Source: JALOAT01 sp041677345
GTDB lineage: Bacteria; Pseudomonadota; Gammaproteobacteria; Thiohalomonadales; Thiohalomonadaceae
Length of the DNA stretch: 22,840 bases
Assembly (NCBI GenBank): GCA_041677345.1
Contig: JBAYQE010000037.1
Location: 1-22,840, forward strand
Direction of reading: 5' to 3'
Shown here: one piece after another, positions 7,593 through 15,654 of the stretch
How positions within the stretch are numbered: the first letter of the stretch is position 1
How the letters are laid out: each line of letters begins with the position of its first letter
Made by a program: the position numbers and the translations under genes
Notes under the pieces: model-generated
Seen by the model: the letters and a program-made list of their open reading frames with translations, nothing else
The model's database searches: none
Told to the model about the DNA's origin: nothing

Positions 7593-9469
7593 TGCGGGCT
7601 CTCCCCGGCGGCCTCGACGGTTCCAGCCTGCTCGACCAGGTAGCGGTCCATCACCTTGCGTGCGATGGGTGCGGCCACGGTACTGCCGCCGCCGCCATTT
7701 TCCACCAGCACCGCCACGGCGATACGCGGGTCGTCCACGGGCGCGAAGGATACGAACAGGGCATGGTCGCGCAGTTTCTTGCTGATCTTTTCTTCGTCGT
7801 ACTCCTCGTCCTGCTTGATACCGAATACCTGTGCCGTGCCGGTCTTGCCGGCAAGCCGGTAGGTGATATCGCGAGCGATACCGCGGGCGGTGCCGCGTGC
7901 ACCATGCACCACGTCGGACATGGCGGCGACCACTTGCCGCCAGTGATCAGGATTTTTTACCGGGACCTTCTCCAGCACTTCGGGCGACAGCGCCTGTTGC
8001 ACGCCCGTGGCCGGATCTTCGATGGTGGCCACCACCTGCGGCCGCAGGCGCACGCCGCCGGAGGAGAGTGTGGCCACGTGGGCGGCGAGCTGCAGCGGGG
8101 TGGCCAGCAGGAAGCCCTGGCCGATGCCGGTGATGAGTGTTTCGCCCGGATACCAGGGCTGGCGGTGTACCTTGCGCTTCCAGTCGCGCGTGGGCAGCAG
8201 GCCCGAGGCCTCGCCCACGATGTCGATGCCGGTGCGTGCGCCGAAGCCGAAGTGGCGCAGGTAATCGGCGAGCTTGTCGATGCCCATGGTATGGGCAAGG
8301 TCGTAGAAATAGACGTCGCATGACTGGTTGATGGCGTCGTGCAGGTTCACCGGGCCGTGGCCGCCCTTGCGCCAGTCACGGTAGCGGTGGGAATCACCCT
8401 CCAGGGTGTAATAGCCACGGCAGAAGGTATGGTCGCCGGGGTCGACGGTGCCCGTTTCCAGGCCACCCAGGCCCACCACCGGCTTGATGGTGGAGCCGGG
8501 CGGATACTGGCCGCGCAGGGCACGGTTGAACAGTGGCCGGTCCGGTGAGTCGGCAAGGGCGCGGTAGGTCTCCGCGTCGATGCCATTCACAAACAGGTTG
8601 GGGTCGTAGCCTGGCATGCTCACCAGCGCCAGCACGGCGCCCGTCTTGGGGTCGATGGCGACCAGCGCGCCATGCTCCTCGCCGAAGGCCTCTTCCGCCG
8701 CCACCTGCAGACGCAGGTCGATGCTCAGGTGCAGGTTCTTGCCCGGCACGGGCGGTGTACGCTCCAGCACACGCAGGGCGCGACCGCGGGCATTGGTCTC
8801 CACCTGCTCGTAGCCCACCTTGCCGTGCAGTGCGTCTTCATAGCTGCGCTCCACGCCCACCTTGCCGATGTGCGTGGTCGCGGCGTAGTTGGATGTGTCG
8901 ATGGCCCGGAGCTCGGGCTCGGCGATACGCCCCACGTAGCCGACGATGTGGGAGGTGTGGTTGCTCCACGGATAGTGGCGCGACAGGCGCGAGCTGATCT
9001 CGACGCCGGGCAGGCGGTGGCGGTTCACGGCCACGGCCGCCACTTCCTCATCGCTGAGCTTGAAGCGCAACGGCACCTCTTCGAAGCGGCGCCGGCGTTT
9101 GAGTTCCACATAGAAGCGCTCCAGGTCCGCTTCGCTGACGGCGATGATCCTGCCGATGGCGGCCAAGGTCGCTTCCATGTCCTCGACCCGTTCAGGAACG
9201 ATTTCCAGGCTGAAGGTGGGCAGGTTCTCGGCCAGCACCAGGCCATTGCGGTCGTAGATCAGGCCGCGGGTGGGGGCGATAGGCTGGATATTGACCCGGT
9301 TGGCCTGCGACAGGGTGGTGAAGTGATCGTGCCGGGTCACCTGCAGGTACACCAGGCGGCTGAGCAACAGCAGCAGCAGCACGGCCGCCAGCGTCCCGGC
9401 GAGGATGGCGCGGGCGCGGAACAGCGAGGTTTCCCGGCTGGAATCCTTGAGGGCGATGCCCCGGGCCAT
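7589..9469 (-). CDS. mrdA: Penicillin-binding protein 2
   Basis: Class B transpeptidase that cross-links new glycan strands in the elongasome and activates RodA. It has 626 aa. One N-terminal membrane segment is at about 22-43, followed by the pedestal region beginning TRGLIYDRNG (68-76). The transpeptidase motifs are STIK with Ser326 and Lys329, SCD (383-385) and KTGTA (542-546). The cysteine in SCD replaces the serine usual in E. coli-type PBP2. The gene is separated from mreD by a single base and overlaps rodA. Confidence 0.97.
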   Translation of the reverse strand: MARGIALKDSSRETSLFRARAILAGTLAAVLLLLLLSRLVYLQVTRHDHFTTLSQANRVNIQPIAPTRGLIYDRNGLVLAENLPTFSLEIVPERVEDMEATLAAIGRIIAVSEADLERFYVELKRRRRFEEVPLRFKLSDEEVAAVAVNRHRLPGVEISSRLSRHYPWSNHTSHIVGYVGRIAEPELRAIDTSNYAATTHIGKVGVERSYEDALHGKVGYEQVETNARGRALRVLERTPPVPGKNLHLSIDLRLQVAAEEAFGEEHGALVAIDPKTGAVLALVSMPGYDPNLFVNGIDAETYRALADSPDRPLFNRALRGQYPPGSTIKPVVGLGGLETGTVDPGDHTFCRGYYTLEGDSHRYRDWRKGGHGPVNLHDAINQSCDVYFYDLAHTMGIDKLADYLRHFGFGARTGIDIVGEASGLLPTRDWKRKVHRQPWYPGETLITGIGQGFLLATPLQLAAHVATLSSGGVRLRPQVVATIEDPATGVQQALSPEVLEKVPVKNPDHWRQVVAAMSDVVHGARGTARGIARDITYRLAGKTGTAQVFGIKQDEEYDEEKISKKLRDHALFVSFAPVDDPRIAVAVLVENGGGGSTVAAPIARKVMDRYLVEQAGTVEAAGESPQ

Positions 9470-9470
9470 G

Positions 9471-9959
9471 TCAGGCCACCCGGAAGCGGCGCCGCACGTC
9501 GCGCAGCAGCAGGAATACCCAGGGCCAGAACAGGCTGCTGGTCAGCGACGGCAGCCAGTAGGTCCAGGTGCCGGGGAGTTGCCCCACCACGCCCTTGATC
9601 CACAACACCAGCATCTGTGCCAGCGCCACCAGCATGAGGATGCTGAAGCCCTGCTGCCAGAGCGGATAGATGCGGATGCGCTGATGGAAATGCACGGCGA
9701 GAAAGGCGACCAGGGACAGGGCCAGGGCGTGCTGACCCAGGATGGCACCGCGTGCCACGTCCAGCAACAGGCCCAGGATCCAGCCGGTGCCAACACCCAC
9801 CCGGCTGGGCAGGGCCATGCACCAGTAGATGAGCACCAGCACCACCCATTCGGGGCGCAGCGGTGCCGCCCAGTCAGGCAGTGGCAGCATGGTGAGCAGC
9901 AGGGCCACTGCGAAACTGGCGGCAATTACCCACCCGTGTTGATGCCGGAACAGGGTCAT
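9471..9959 (-). CDS. mreD: Rod shape-determining protein MreD
   Basis: Small inner-membrane protein of 162 aa with about five hydrophobic segments, a partner of MreC and RodA-PBP2 in the elongasome. Sequence conservation is low in this family, so the call rests on length, hydropathy and position. Typical traits are visible: the tryptophan- and proline-rich LPLPDWAAPLRPEWVVLVLIYW and a GWILGLLLDVARGAILGQHAL block. The ATG overlaps the mreC stop as ATGA. Confidence 0.93.
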   Translation of the reverse strand: MTLFRHQHGWVIAASFAVALLLTMLPLPDWAAPLRPEWVVLVLIYWCMALPSRVGVGTGWILGLLLDVARGAILGQHALALSLVAFLAVHFHQRIRIYPLWQQGFSILMLVALAQMLVLWIKGVVGQLPGTWTYWLPSLTSSLFWPWVFLLLRDVRRRFRVA

Positions 9960-10783
9960 TTATGCTCCTCCCGCCATACCAGCAACACCTCGCGGCTACG
10001 CTCCAGGCGCGCCGTGGCCTCGGCCGTCACCACCGCGTAAGGCTGGCTGGGGTCGCGCTGTACCGAGGTGATGCGGGCCACGGGATAGCCGGGTGGGAAG
10101 CGTCCGCCCAGCCCGGAGGTGATCAGCAGGTCGCCCACTTCGAGGTCGACGTTGGTCGGCAGGTGTGGGATGTCCAACTGGTCGGGTGCACCGGTACCGA
10201 GGGCGATGGCACGCAAGCCGGTGCGGTTTACCTGGATGGGGATGGCATGGCTCGGGTCGGAGATCAGCATGCCCACGCTGGTAAAGGGGGCCACGCGGAC
10301 CAGTTGGCCCATGACGCCGTGGGCGTCGAGTAGGGGCTGGCCTTCGTACACTCCGTCCTGCTCACCCTTGTTGAGGATGACGAGGCGCTTGAAGGGGTCC
10401 ATGTCCACGGCCAGCAGTTCACCGATGAGGACGCGTTCACCCACCACGGTGGAAGACTGCAACAGCTCGCGCAGGCGTGCATTCTCTGCCATCAGGGCGT
10501 CGAGTTTCTGCAGGCGCAGCTTGAGTTGCAGGTGTTCGGCCTTGAGGGCACGGTTTTCCGCCTCGATGCTGTTGCGTGAGGCCAGCGTCTCCGCGCTCCA
10601 GTCCACGGCGATGGCGGGAAGATCGGCGATGTATTGCAGCGGGGCGAGGACGACGGTCAGGCCGTCGCGGATGGCTTCGAGGTGATGCTGCCGGTGATCC
10701 AGGAACATGATGGCGAGCGAAGCCACCGCGAGCACCACGGCCCGGATGGCGGGGGACGGTCCCTGTACGAACAGCAGTTTGAT
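9956..10783 (-). CDS. mreC: Rod shape-determining protein MreC (non-canonical ATC start position)
   Basis: Periplasmic scaffold with one N-terminal membrane segment, a coiled coil (about residues 55-95 here) and two beta-domains; it binds and activates PBP2. The first canonical in-frame start is GTG at 10738, but that would cut into the membrane segment. The reading frame continues upstream through IKLLFVQGPSPAIRAVV, which matches the typical MreC N terminus except that position 1 is ATC (10783-10781), preceded by a GAGGT Shine-Dalgarno sequence at good spacing. I therefore place the start at 10783 (275 aa). ATC may be a rare genuine initiator or a misread ATG. The stop overlaps mreD. Confidence 0.85.
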   Translation of the reverse strand: MKLLFVQGPSPAIRAVVLAVASLAIMFLDHRQHHLEAIRDGLTVVLAPLQYIADLPAIAVDWSAETLASRNSIEAENRALKAEHLQLKLRLQKLDALMAENARLRELLQSSTVVGERVLIGELLAVDMDPFKRLVILNKGEQDGVYEGQPLLDAHGVMGQLVRVAPFTSVGMLISDPSHAIPIQVNRTGLRAIALGTGAPDQLDIPHLPTNVDLEVGDLLITSGLGGRFPPGYPVARITSVQRDPSQPYAVVTAEATARLERSREVLLVWREEHK

Positions 10784-10798
10784 AGGACACCTCGCGGC

Positions 10799-10879
10799 GT
10801 GAGACGTGACATGTGAGAGGTGAGGGGCTGAGGCCCGGGCTTGCCGCTAACGCTCGACGTTTGCTGCGTGCCCCCTCAC
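10799..10879. repeat. 7-nt tandem unit (GTGAGNN) palindromic element
   Basis: Four consecutive 7-nt units (GTGAGAC, GTGACAT, GTGAGAG, GTGAGGG) occupy 10799-10826. A short inverted counterpart, GCCCCCTCAC, lies at 10870-10879. The element fills the mreC-mreB gap. It resembles the 9-nt-unit palindromes elsewhere in the window in design but not in sequence. The right arm has only about one unit. Confidence 0.4.
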
Positions 10880-10890
10880 AGGTTTCCCGA

Positions 10891-11942
10891 TCATTCCAGC
10901 GAAAAGAGCTCGCCGCCGGCCTCGTCCATCATTTCCAGTGCCCGGCCGCCACCGCGCGCCACGCAGGTGAGCGGGTCGTCGGCGATGATGACAGGCAGGG
11001 TCGTCTCTTCCATGAGGAGCCGATCCAGGTCACGCAGCAAGGCACCGCCGCCGGTGAGCACCATGCCGCGTTCGGCGATGTCGGCGGCCAGCTCGGGCGG
11101 GGTCTGTTCCAGGGCTGTCTTGACCGCGCTGACGATGCCGGACAGCGGTTCCTGGAGCGCCTCAAGGATCTCGTTGCTGTTGAGGGTGAAGCTGCGCGGA
11201 ATGCCTTCTGCCAGGTTACGGCCACGCACCTCGATCTCGCGCACCTCGGTGGTGGGATAGGCGGTGCCGATCTCGCACTTGATGCGCTCGGCCGTGGCCT
11301 CACCGATGAGCGAGCCGTAGTTGCGGCGTACGTAATTGATGATGGCGTCATCGAAGCGGTCGCCGCCGATGCGCACCGAGGAGGAGTAGACGATGCCGTT
11401 CAGGGACAGCACGGCAATCTCTGTGGTGCCGCCGCCGATGTCGAGCACCATGGAACCGGAGGCCTCGGAAATGGGCATGCCTGCGCCGATGGCCGCGGCC
11501 ATGGGTTCTTCGATGAGGTATACCTCGCGTGCACCGGCGCCGGCGGCCGACTCCTTGATGGCACGGCGTTCCACCTGGGTGGCGCCGCAGGGCACGCAGA
11601 TGAGCACGCGCGGGCTCGGCTTGAGCAACTTGAACTTGTTTTCGTGCACCTTGCGGATGAAGTGCTGCAGCATCTTCTCCGTGATGGTGAAATCGGCGAT
11701 GACGCCGTCCTTCATGGGGCGGATGGCGACGATGTTACCGGGAGTGCGGCCCAGCATGCGTTTGGCCTCGGTACCGACTGCGGCGATGCGCTTCGGGCTG
11801 TTCGGCCCCGCTTCCTGGCGAATGGCTACGACGGACGGCTCGTTGAGCACTATCCCCTCGCCCCGCACGTACACCAGTGTGTTGGCTGTGCCAGGTCAAT
11901 GGAGATGTCGTAGGAGAAGAGGCCTTTCAAGCGTCCAAACAT
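10891..11942 (-). CDS. mreB: Rod shape-determining actin homologue MreB, with an apparent 1-nt frameshift near the start
   Basis: Bacterial actin that forms membrane-bound filaments directing RodA/PBP2. The main frame, open from 11874, reads YVRGEGIVLNEPSVVAI and contains the ATPase blocks LDIGGGTTEIAV, IGGDRFDDAI and VLTGGGALLRDL, ending LFSLE. The normal N terminus is present in another frame: ATG at 11942 gives MFGRLKGLFSYDISIDL, after which the expected GTANTL requires one extra G. The minus strand reads CTGGCACAG where CTGGGCACAG is expected, at about 11891-11893. Restoring one base gives 350 aa, the family length. Since mreB is usually essential in rods, a sequencing or assembly error is likely, but a real mutation is possible. 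Confidence 0.93.
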
Positions 11943-11986
11943 CGAAGGAGATCTCTTGCGGGGGAAGCGGTGGCTAAACCGCCGGT

Positions 11987-12015
11987 AATTTACCGCCCCG
12001 GGGGGGTTTGGGCAA
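11987..12015 (-). promoter_or_regulatory. Candidate mreB promoter overlapping a 13-nt palindrome
   Basis: On the minus strand TTGCCC (12010-12015) and TAAATT (11987-11992) are separated by 17 nt, each matching four of six consensus bases, and lie 45 nt before the mreB ATG. The -10 box sits inside the perfect palindrome CGGTAATTTACCG (11983-11995). A second small inverted pair, GCGGT/ACCGC, is at 11967-11982. This could be an operator or simply chance. The same 132-nt gap must also hold the divergent gatC promoter, for which I see no clear match. Confidence 0.3.
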
Positions 12016-12074
12016 GGTAGCGTATGTGATAAGTTTCTATTTTCCCGAGAAAGCGTTAAATACAGGAATCACGC

Positions 12075-12362
12075 ATGTCCCTGGAACGATCCGACGTGGT
12101 CAGCATCGCCCACCTGGCGCGCCTGGCCATCGCCGAAGATGATATTCCCGCCTACGCCCGCAACCTCTCCAGCATCCTCGACCTCGTCGCACAGATGAAC
12201 GCGGTCGATACTAGCGATGTGGAGCCCATGGCCCATCCCCTCGACATGGCCCAGCGTCTACGCGAGGACGTGGTCACGGAAACCGACCTGCGTGACAAGT
12301 TCCAGGCCATCGCACCCTCCGTGGAAGCGGGCCTGTACCTGGTCCCCAAGGTCATCGAGTAA
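12075..12362 (+). CDS. gatC: Asp-tRNA(Asn)/Glu-tRNA(Gln) amidotransferase subunit C
   Basis: Small 95-aa subunit that wraps around and stabilises GatA and bridges it to GatB. The family pattern is clear: VSIAHLARLAIAEDDIPAY near the N terminus and VEPMAHPLD in the middle, ending YLVPKVIE. It opens the gatCAB operon, 60 nt before gatA, and is divergent from mreB. AGGAA lies upstream of the ATG as a modest ribosome-binding site. Confidence 0.96.
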   Translation: MSLERSDVVSIAHLARLAIAEDDIPAYARNLSSILDLVAQMNAVDTSDVEPMAHPLDMAQRLREDVVTETDLRDKFQAIAPSVEAGLYLVPKVIE

Positions 12363-12422
12363 CCGCCCCCCATTCGCTGCGCGGGCGCCCGCCCCCGCGG
12401 TCATCAGAAAGTCATCAAGCCA

Positions 12423-13874
12423 ATGCAAAAGACCATCGCCCAACTGGCCGCCGGCCTGCAGGCACGCGAGTACTCAAGCGAAGAGTTGACCCGCGCCTAC
12501 CTGGAACGCATCGAGCGCCTCGACCCGCAGCTCAACAGTTTCATTACCGTCACCCCGGAACTCGCCCTTGAACAGGCACGTGCCGCCGATCGCCTGATCG
12601 CCGAGGGCAAGGCCGGTCCGCTCACCGGCGTGCCGCTCGCCCAGAAGGACATCTTCTGCACCGATGGGGTGCGCACCTCCTGCGGTTCGAAGGTGCTCGA
12701 TAACTTCACCGCGCCCTACGATGCCACCGTCGTGACTCGCTGCAAGGCGGCCGGCACGGTGATGCTGGGCAAGACCAACATGGACGAGTTCGCCATGGGC
12801 TCCTCCAACGAGACCAGTTTCTACGGTCCCGTGAAAAACCCCTGGGACCTGGCGGCCGTGCCCGGCGGTTCCTCCGGCGGCTCCGCCGCCGCGGTGGCGG
12901 CGCGTCTCGCCCCCGGCGCCACCGGCACCGACACCGGCGGTTCCATCCGCCAGCCCGCCGCCCTGTGCGGCATCACCGGCATCAAGCCCACCTACGGGCG
13001 CGTGTCACGCTACGGCATGATCGCCTTCGCCTCGTCGCTGGACCAGGGCGGCCCCATGGCCACCACCGCGGAAGACTGTGCCCTCCTGCTGGGTGTCATG
13101 GCCGGCTTCGACCCGCGTGATTCCACCTCCGTGGACCGTCCGGTGCCCGATTACACCGCGAACCTGAACGCCGACATCAAGGGCCTGCGCATCGGCCTGC
13201 CGAAGGAGTTCTTCGGCGAGGGCCTCGACCCCGAGGTGGCCAAGGTCATCGAAGGCGCCATCGCGGAGTACCGCACGCTTGGCGCCGAGGTGGTGGAGAT
13301 CTCCCTGCCCAATTCGGCGCTGGCCGTGCCCACCTACTACGTGGTCGCTCCCGCCGAGTGCTCCTCCAATCTGTCGCGTTTCGACGGCGTGCGCTTCGGC
13401 TACCGCTGCGAAAACCCGAAGAACCTCGAAGACCTCTACAAGCGTTCGCGCGGTGAAGGCTTCGGCGCCGAGGTGAAGCGCCGCATCATGATCGGCACCT
13501 ACGCCCTGTCCGCCGGGTATTACGACGCCTATTACCTGAAGGCCCAGAAACTGCGTCATCTCATCGCCGACGACTTCAAGCGCGCCTTCGGACAGGTGGA
13601 CGTGATCATGGGGCCCACCTCGCCCACCGTCGCCTTCAACCTGGGCGAAAAGACCGACGACCCGGTGACCATGTATTTGTCCGACATCTACACCATCGCC
13701 GTGAATCTGGCCGGCCTGCCCGGCATGTCCGTCCCCGCCGGCTTCGTGGGCAACCGCCCCGTCGGCCTGCAGATCATCGGCAACCTGTTCGACGAAGCGC
13801 GCCTGCTCAACGTGGCGCACAAATACCAGCAAGCCACCGACTGGCACGCGCGCACGCCGACCGGGTTTGAATGA
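12423..13874 (+). CDS. gatA: Asp-tRNA(Asn)/Glu-tRNA(Gln) amidotransferase subunit A
   Basis: Glutaminase subunit of the amidotransferase. It hydrolyses glutamine and passes ammonia through a channel to GatB. It has 483 aa. The amidase-signature catalytic triad is complete: Lys75 (in PLAQKDIF), cis-Ser150 (in GGSSGGSAAA) and nucleophile Ser174 (in TGGSIRQPA). These sit four residues earlier than the Staphylococcus triad, as expected for a shorter N terminus. A full GatCAB implies that the organism makes Gln-tRNA and/or Asn-tRNA by transamidation, though the relevant synthetases are outside this window. Confidence 0.97.
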   Translation: MQKTIAQLAAGLQAREYSSEELTRAYLERIERLDPQLNSFITVTPELALEQARAADRLIAEGKAGPLTGVPLAQKDIFCTDGVRTSCGSKVLDNFTAPYDATVVTRCKAAGTVMLGKTNMDEFAMGSSNETSFYGPVKNPWDLAAVPGGSSGGSAAAVAARLAPGATGTDTGGSIRQPAALCGITGIKPTYGRVSRYGMIAFASSLDQGGPMATTAEDCALLLGVMAGFDPRDSTSVDRPVPDYTANLNADIKGLRIGLPKEFFGEGLDPEVAKVIEGAIAEYRTLGAEVVEISLPNSALAVPTYYVVAPAECSSNLSRFDGVRFGYRCENPKNLEDLYKRSRGEGFGAEVKRRIMIGTYALSAGYYDAYYLKAQKLRHLIADDFKRAFGQVDVIMGPTSPTVAFNLGEKTDDPVTMYLSDIYTIAVNLAGLPGMSVPAGFVGNRPVGLQIIGNLFDEARLLNVAHKYQQATDWHARTPTGFE

Positions 13875-13886
13875 AGAAAACTGATC

Positions 13887-13972
13887 AACGCAAAGTCGCA
13901 GAGATCGCAAAGGGCGCAAAGAATCATCACGTAACCCCTTTGCGCTCTTTGCGCCCTTCGCGTCTTTGCGTT
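13887..13972. repeat. Interrupted palindrome of 9-nt NNCGCAAAG units between gatA and gatB
   Basis: The left arm (13887-13921) holds four units of the NNCGCAAAG type. The right arm (13938-13972) is four units of CTTTGCGNN. Arms are 35 nt with a 16-nt spacer. They match at about 29 of 35 positions, and most mismatches fall in the two-base linkers between units. Unit lengths run 9, 8, 9, 9 on the left and mirror this on the right. The right arm ends just before the gatB ribosome-binding site. Confidence 0.85.
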
Positions 13973-13989
13973 TAAGAGGTTTTATCAAT

Positions 13990-15426
13990 ATGGAATGGGA
14001 AACTGTCATCGGGCTTGAGATTCATGCCCAGCTCGCCACCAAGAGCAAGATCTTCACGGGCGCGGCCACGGCCTATGGCGCCGAGCCCAACACCCAGGCC
14101 GATGCGGTGACGCTGGGCCTGCCCGGCGTGCTGCCGGTGCTGAACAAGGAAGCGGTGCGCATGGCGGCCAAGTTCGGCCAGGCCATCGGTGCCACGGTGG
14201 CCAACCGCTCGGTGTTCGCGCGCAAGAATTACTTCTATCCGGACCTGCCCAAGGGCTACCAGATCTCCCAGTACGAACTGCCCGTGGTGGCTCAGGGTCA
14301 TCTGGACATTGAACTGGAGGATGGCAGCGTCAAGCGCATCGGCGTGACGCGCGCGCACCTGGAAGAGGACGCCGGCAAGTCCCTGCACGAGGACTTCCAC
14401 GGCATGACCGGCATCGACCTCAACCGCGCCGGCACCCCGCTGCTGGAGATCGTCTCCGAGCCGGACCTGCGTTCCTCGAAAGAGGCCGTGGCCTACATGA
14501 AGAAGCTGCACGCCCTGGTGCGCTACCTGGAGATCTGCGACGGCAACATGCAGGAAGGTTCCTTCCGCTGCGACGCCAACGTGTCCGTGCGGCCCAAGGG
14601 CCAGAAGGAGTTCGGCACCCGCGCCGAGATCAAGAACCTCAACTCCTTCCGCTTCGTGGAGCGCGCCATCGAATACGAGATCGATCGCCAGATCGCGCTC
14701 ATCGAAAGCGGCGGCAAGGTGGTGCAGGAGACGCGTCTCTATGACCCGGACAAGGGCGAGACCCGCTCCATGCGCGCCAAGGAAGAGGCCAACGACTACC
14801 GCTACTTCCCCGATCCGGACCTGCTGCCGCTGGAGATTGACGCGGCCTTCCTGGAGGCCGTGCGCGCCACCTTGCCGGAACTGCCGGATGCCAAGAAGCA
14901 GCGCTTCATGTCCGAGTACGGCCTCAACGCCTATGACGCCGGCGTGCTCACCGCCACGCGCGAAACGGCCGACTACTACGAGGCCGTGGTGAAGGCCGCG
15001 GGCGGCGATCCGAAGATTGCCGCCAACTGGGTGATGGGTGAACTCTCCGCCGCGCTGAATGCCTCCAACAAGGAGATCACCGAGAGCCCGGTGAGCGCCG
15101 ACATGCTCGCGGGCATGCTCAGGCGCATGGCCGACAACACCATCTCCGGCAAGATCGCCAAGGAGGTGTTCGAGGCCATGTGGAACGGCGAAGGCGATGC
15201 CGACGCGGTGATCGAAAAGAAGGGCCTCAAGCAGATCACCGACACCGGCGCCATCGAAAAGGTGATTGACGAGATCATCGCCGCCAACCCCGACAACGTG
15301 GCGGCCTACCGCTCCGGCAAGGACAAACTGTTCGGCTTCTTCGTCGGCCAGGTCATGAAAGCCACCGGCGGCAAGGCCAACCCCGGCCAGGTCAACGAAC
15401 TCCTCAAGAAGAAACTGAACGGCTAG
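13990..15426 (+). CDS. gatB: Asp-tRNA(Asn)/Glu-tRNA(Gln) amidotransferase subunit B
   Basis: Binds the misacylated tRNA, phosphorylates its carboxyl side chain with ATP and uses ammonia from GatA to form the amide. It has 478 aa. The N-terminal cradle domain contains VIGLEIHAQL (6-15), the GatB signature GIDLNRAGTPLLEIV (141-155) and FRCDANVSVRPKG (192-204). The helical and YqeY-like tail domain follows from about residue 320. I chose the ATG at 13990, which gives the conserved MEWETVIGLEIH start and has AGAGG upstream. An in-frame TTG at 13966 lies inside the repeat arm and is unlikely. Confidence 0.97.
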   Translation: MEWETVIGLEIHAQLATKSKIFTGAATAYGAEPNTQADAVTLGLPGVLPVLNKEAVRMAAKFGQAIGATVANRSVFARKNYFYPDLPKGYQISQYELPVVAQGHLDIELEDGSVKRIGVTRAHLEEDAGKSLHEDFHGMTGIDLNRAGTPLLEIVSEPDLRSSKEAVAYMKKLHALVRYLEICDGNMQEGSFRCDANVSVRPKGQKEFGTRAEIKNLNSFRFVERAIEYEIDRQIALIESGGKVVQETRLYDPDKGETRSMRAKEEANDYRYFPDPDLLPLEIDAAFLEAVRATLPELPDAKKQRFMSEYGLNAYDAGVLTATRETADYYEAVVKAAGGDPKIAANWVMGELSAALNASNKEITESPVSADMLAGMLRRMADNTISGKIAKEVFEAMWNGEGDADAVIEKKGLKQITDTGAIEKVIDEIIAANPDNVAAYRSGKDKLFGFFVGQVMKATGGKANPGQVNELLKKKLNG

Positions 15427-15439
15427 CAGAGAACGGCCC

Positions 15440-15637
15440 AACGTAAAGGCGCGAAGGCGCCAAGGTCGCAAAGGGAAACGAGTTGGGGGCGGTCGTGGCT
15501 TCGGAGCGATCGCTCCTTCCGAACTTTGTATTAGCGCCGCGTCTTTGTTAAGCGGGCTTTCGCGGAACTGTGCGGCAAGGCCCGCTGTCCGAACCTTGTC
15601 CCCTTTGCGTCATTTGCGACCTTCGCGCCTTTGCGTT
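15440..15637. repeat. Interrupted palindrome of 9-nt CGCAAAG-type units between gatB and hslO
   Basis: The left arm (15440-15475) reads AACGTAAAG, GCGCGAAG, GCGCCAAGG, TCGCAAAGG. The right arm (15601-15637) is the inverted counterpart with one offset unit. The 125-nt spacer holds a perfect 14-nt palindrome, GGAGCGATCGCTCC, at about 15510-15525. It also holds a 7-bp stem AGCGGGC/GCCCGCT (about 15550-15590). This is the same family as 13887-13972. It accounts for nearly the whole gap before hslO, in which I see no gene. Confidence 0.8.
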
Positions 15638-15654
15638 GAAAATCCTTTACGCCC

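Noticed and set aside
13005..15471. Long minus-strand open frames (334 and 499 codons) opposite gatA and gatB
   Set aside because: They lie antisense to well-recognised genes, have low-complexity His/Gly/Val-rich translations, and follow from GC-rich third-position bias.
15515..15522. HIP1 octamer GCGATCGC as a sign of cyanobacterial origin
   Set aside because: A single occurrence inside a palindromic spacer; all gene content is proteobacterial.
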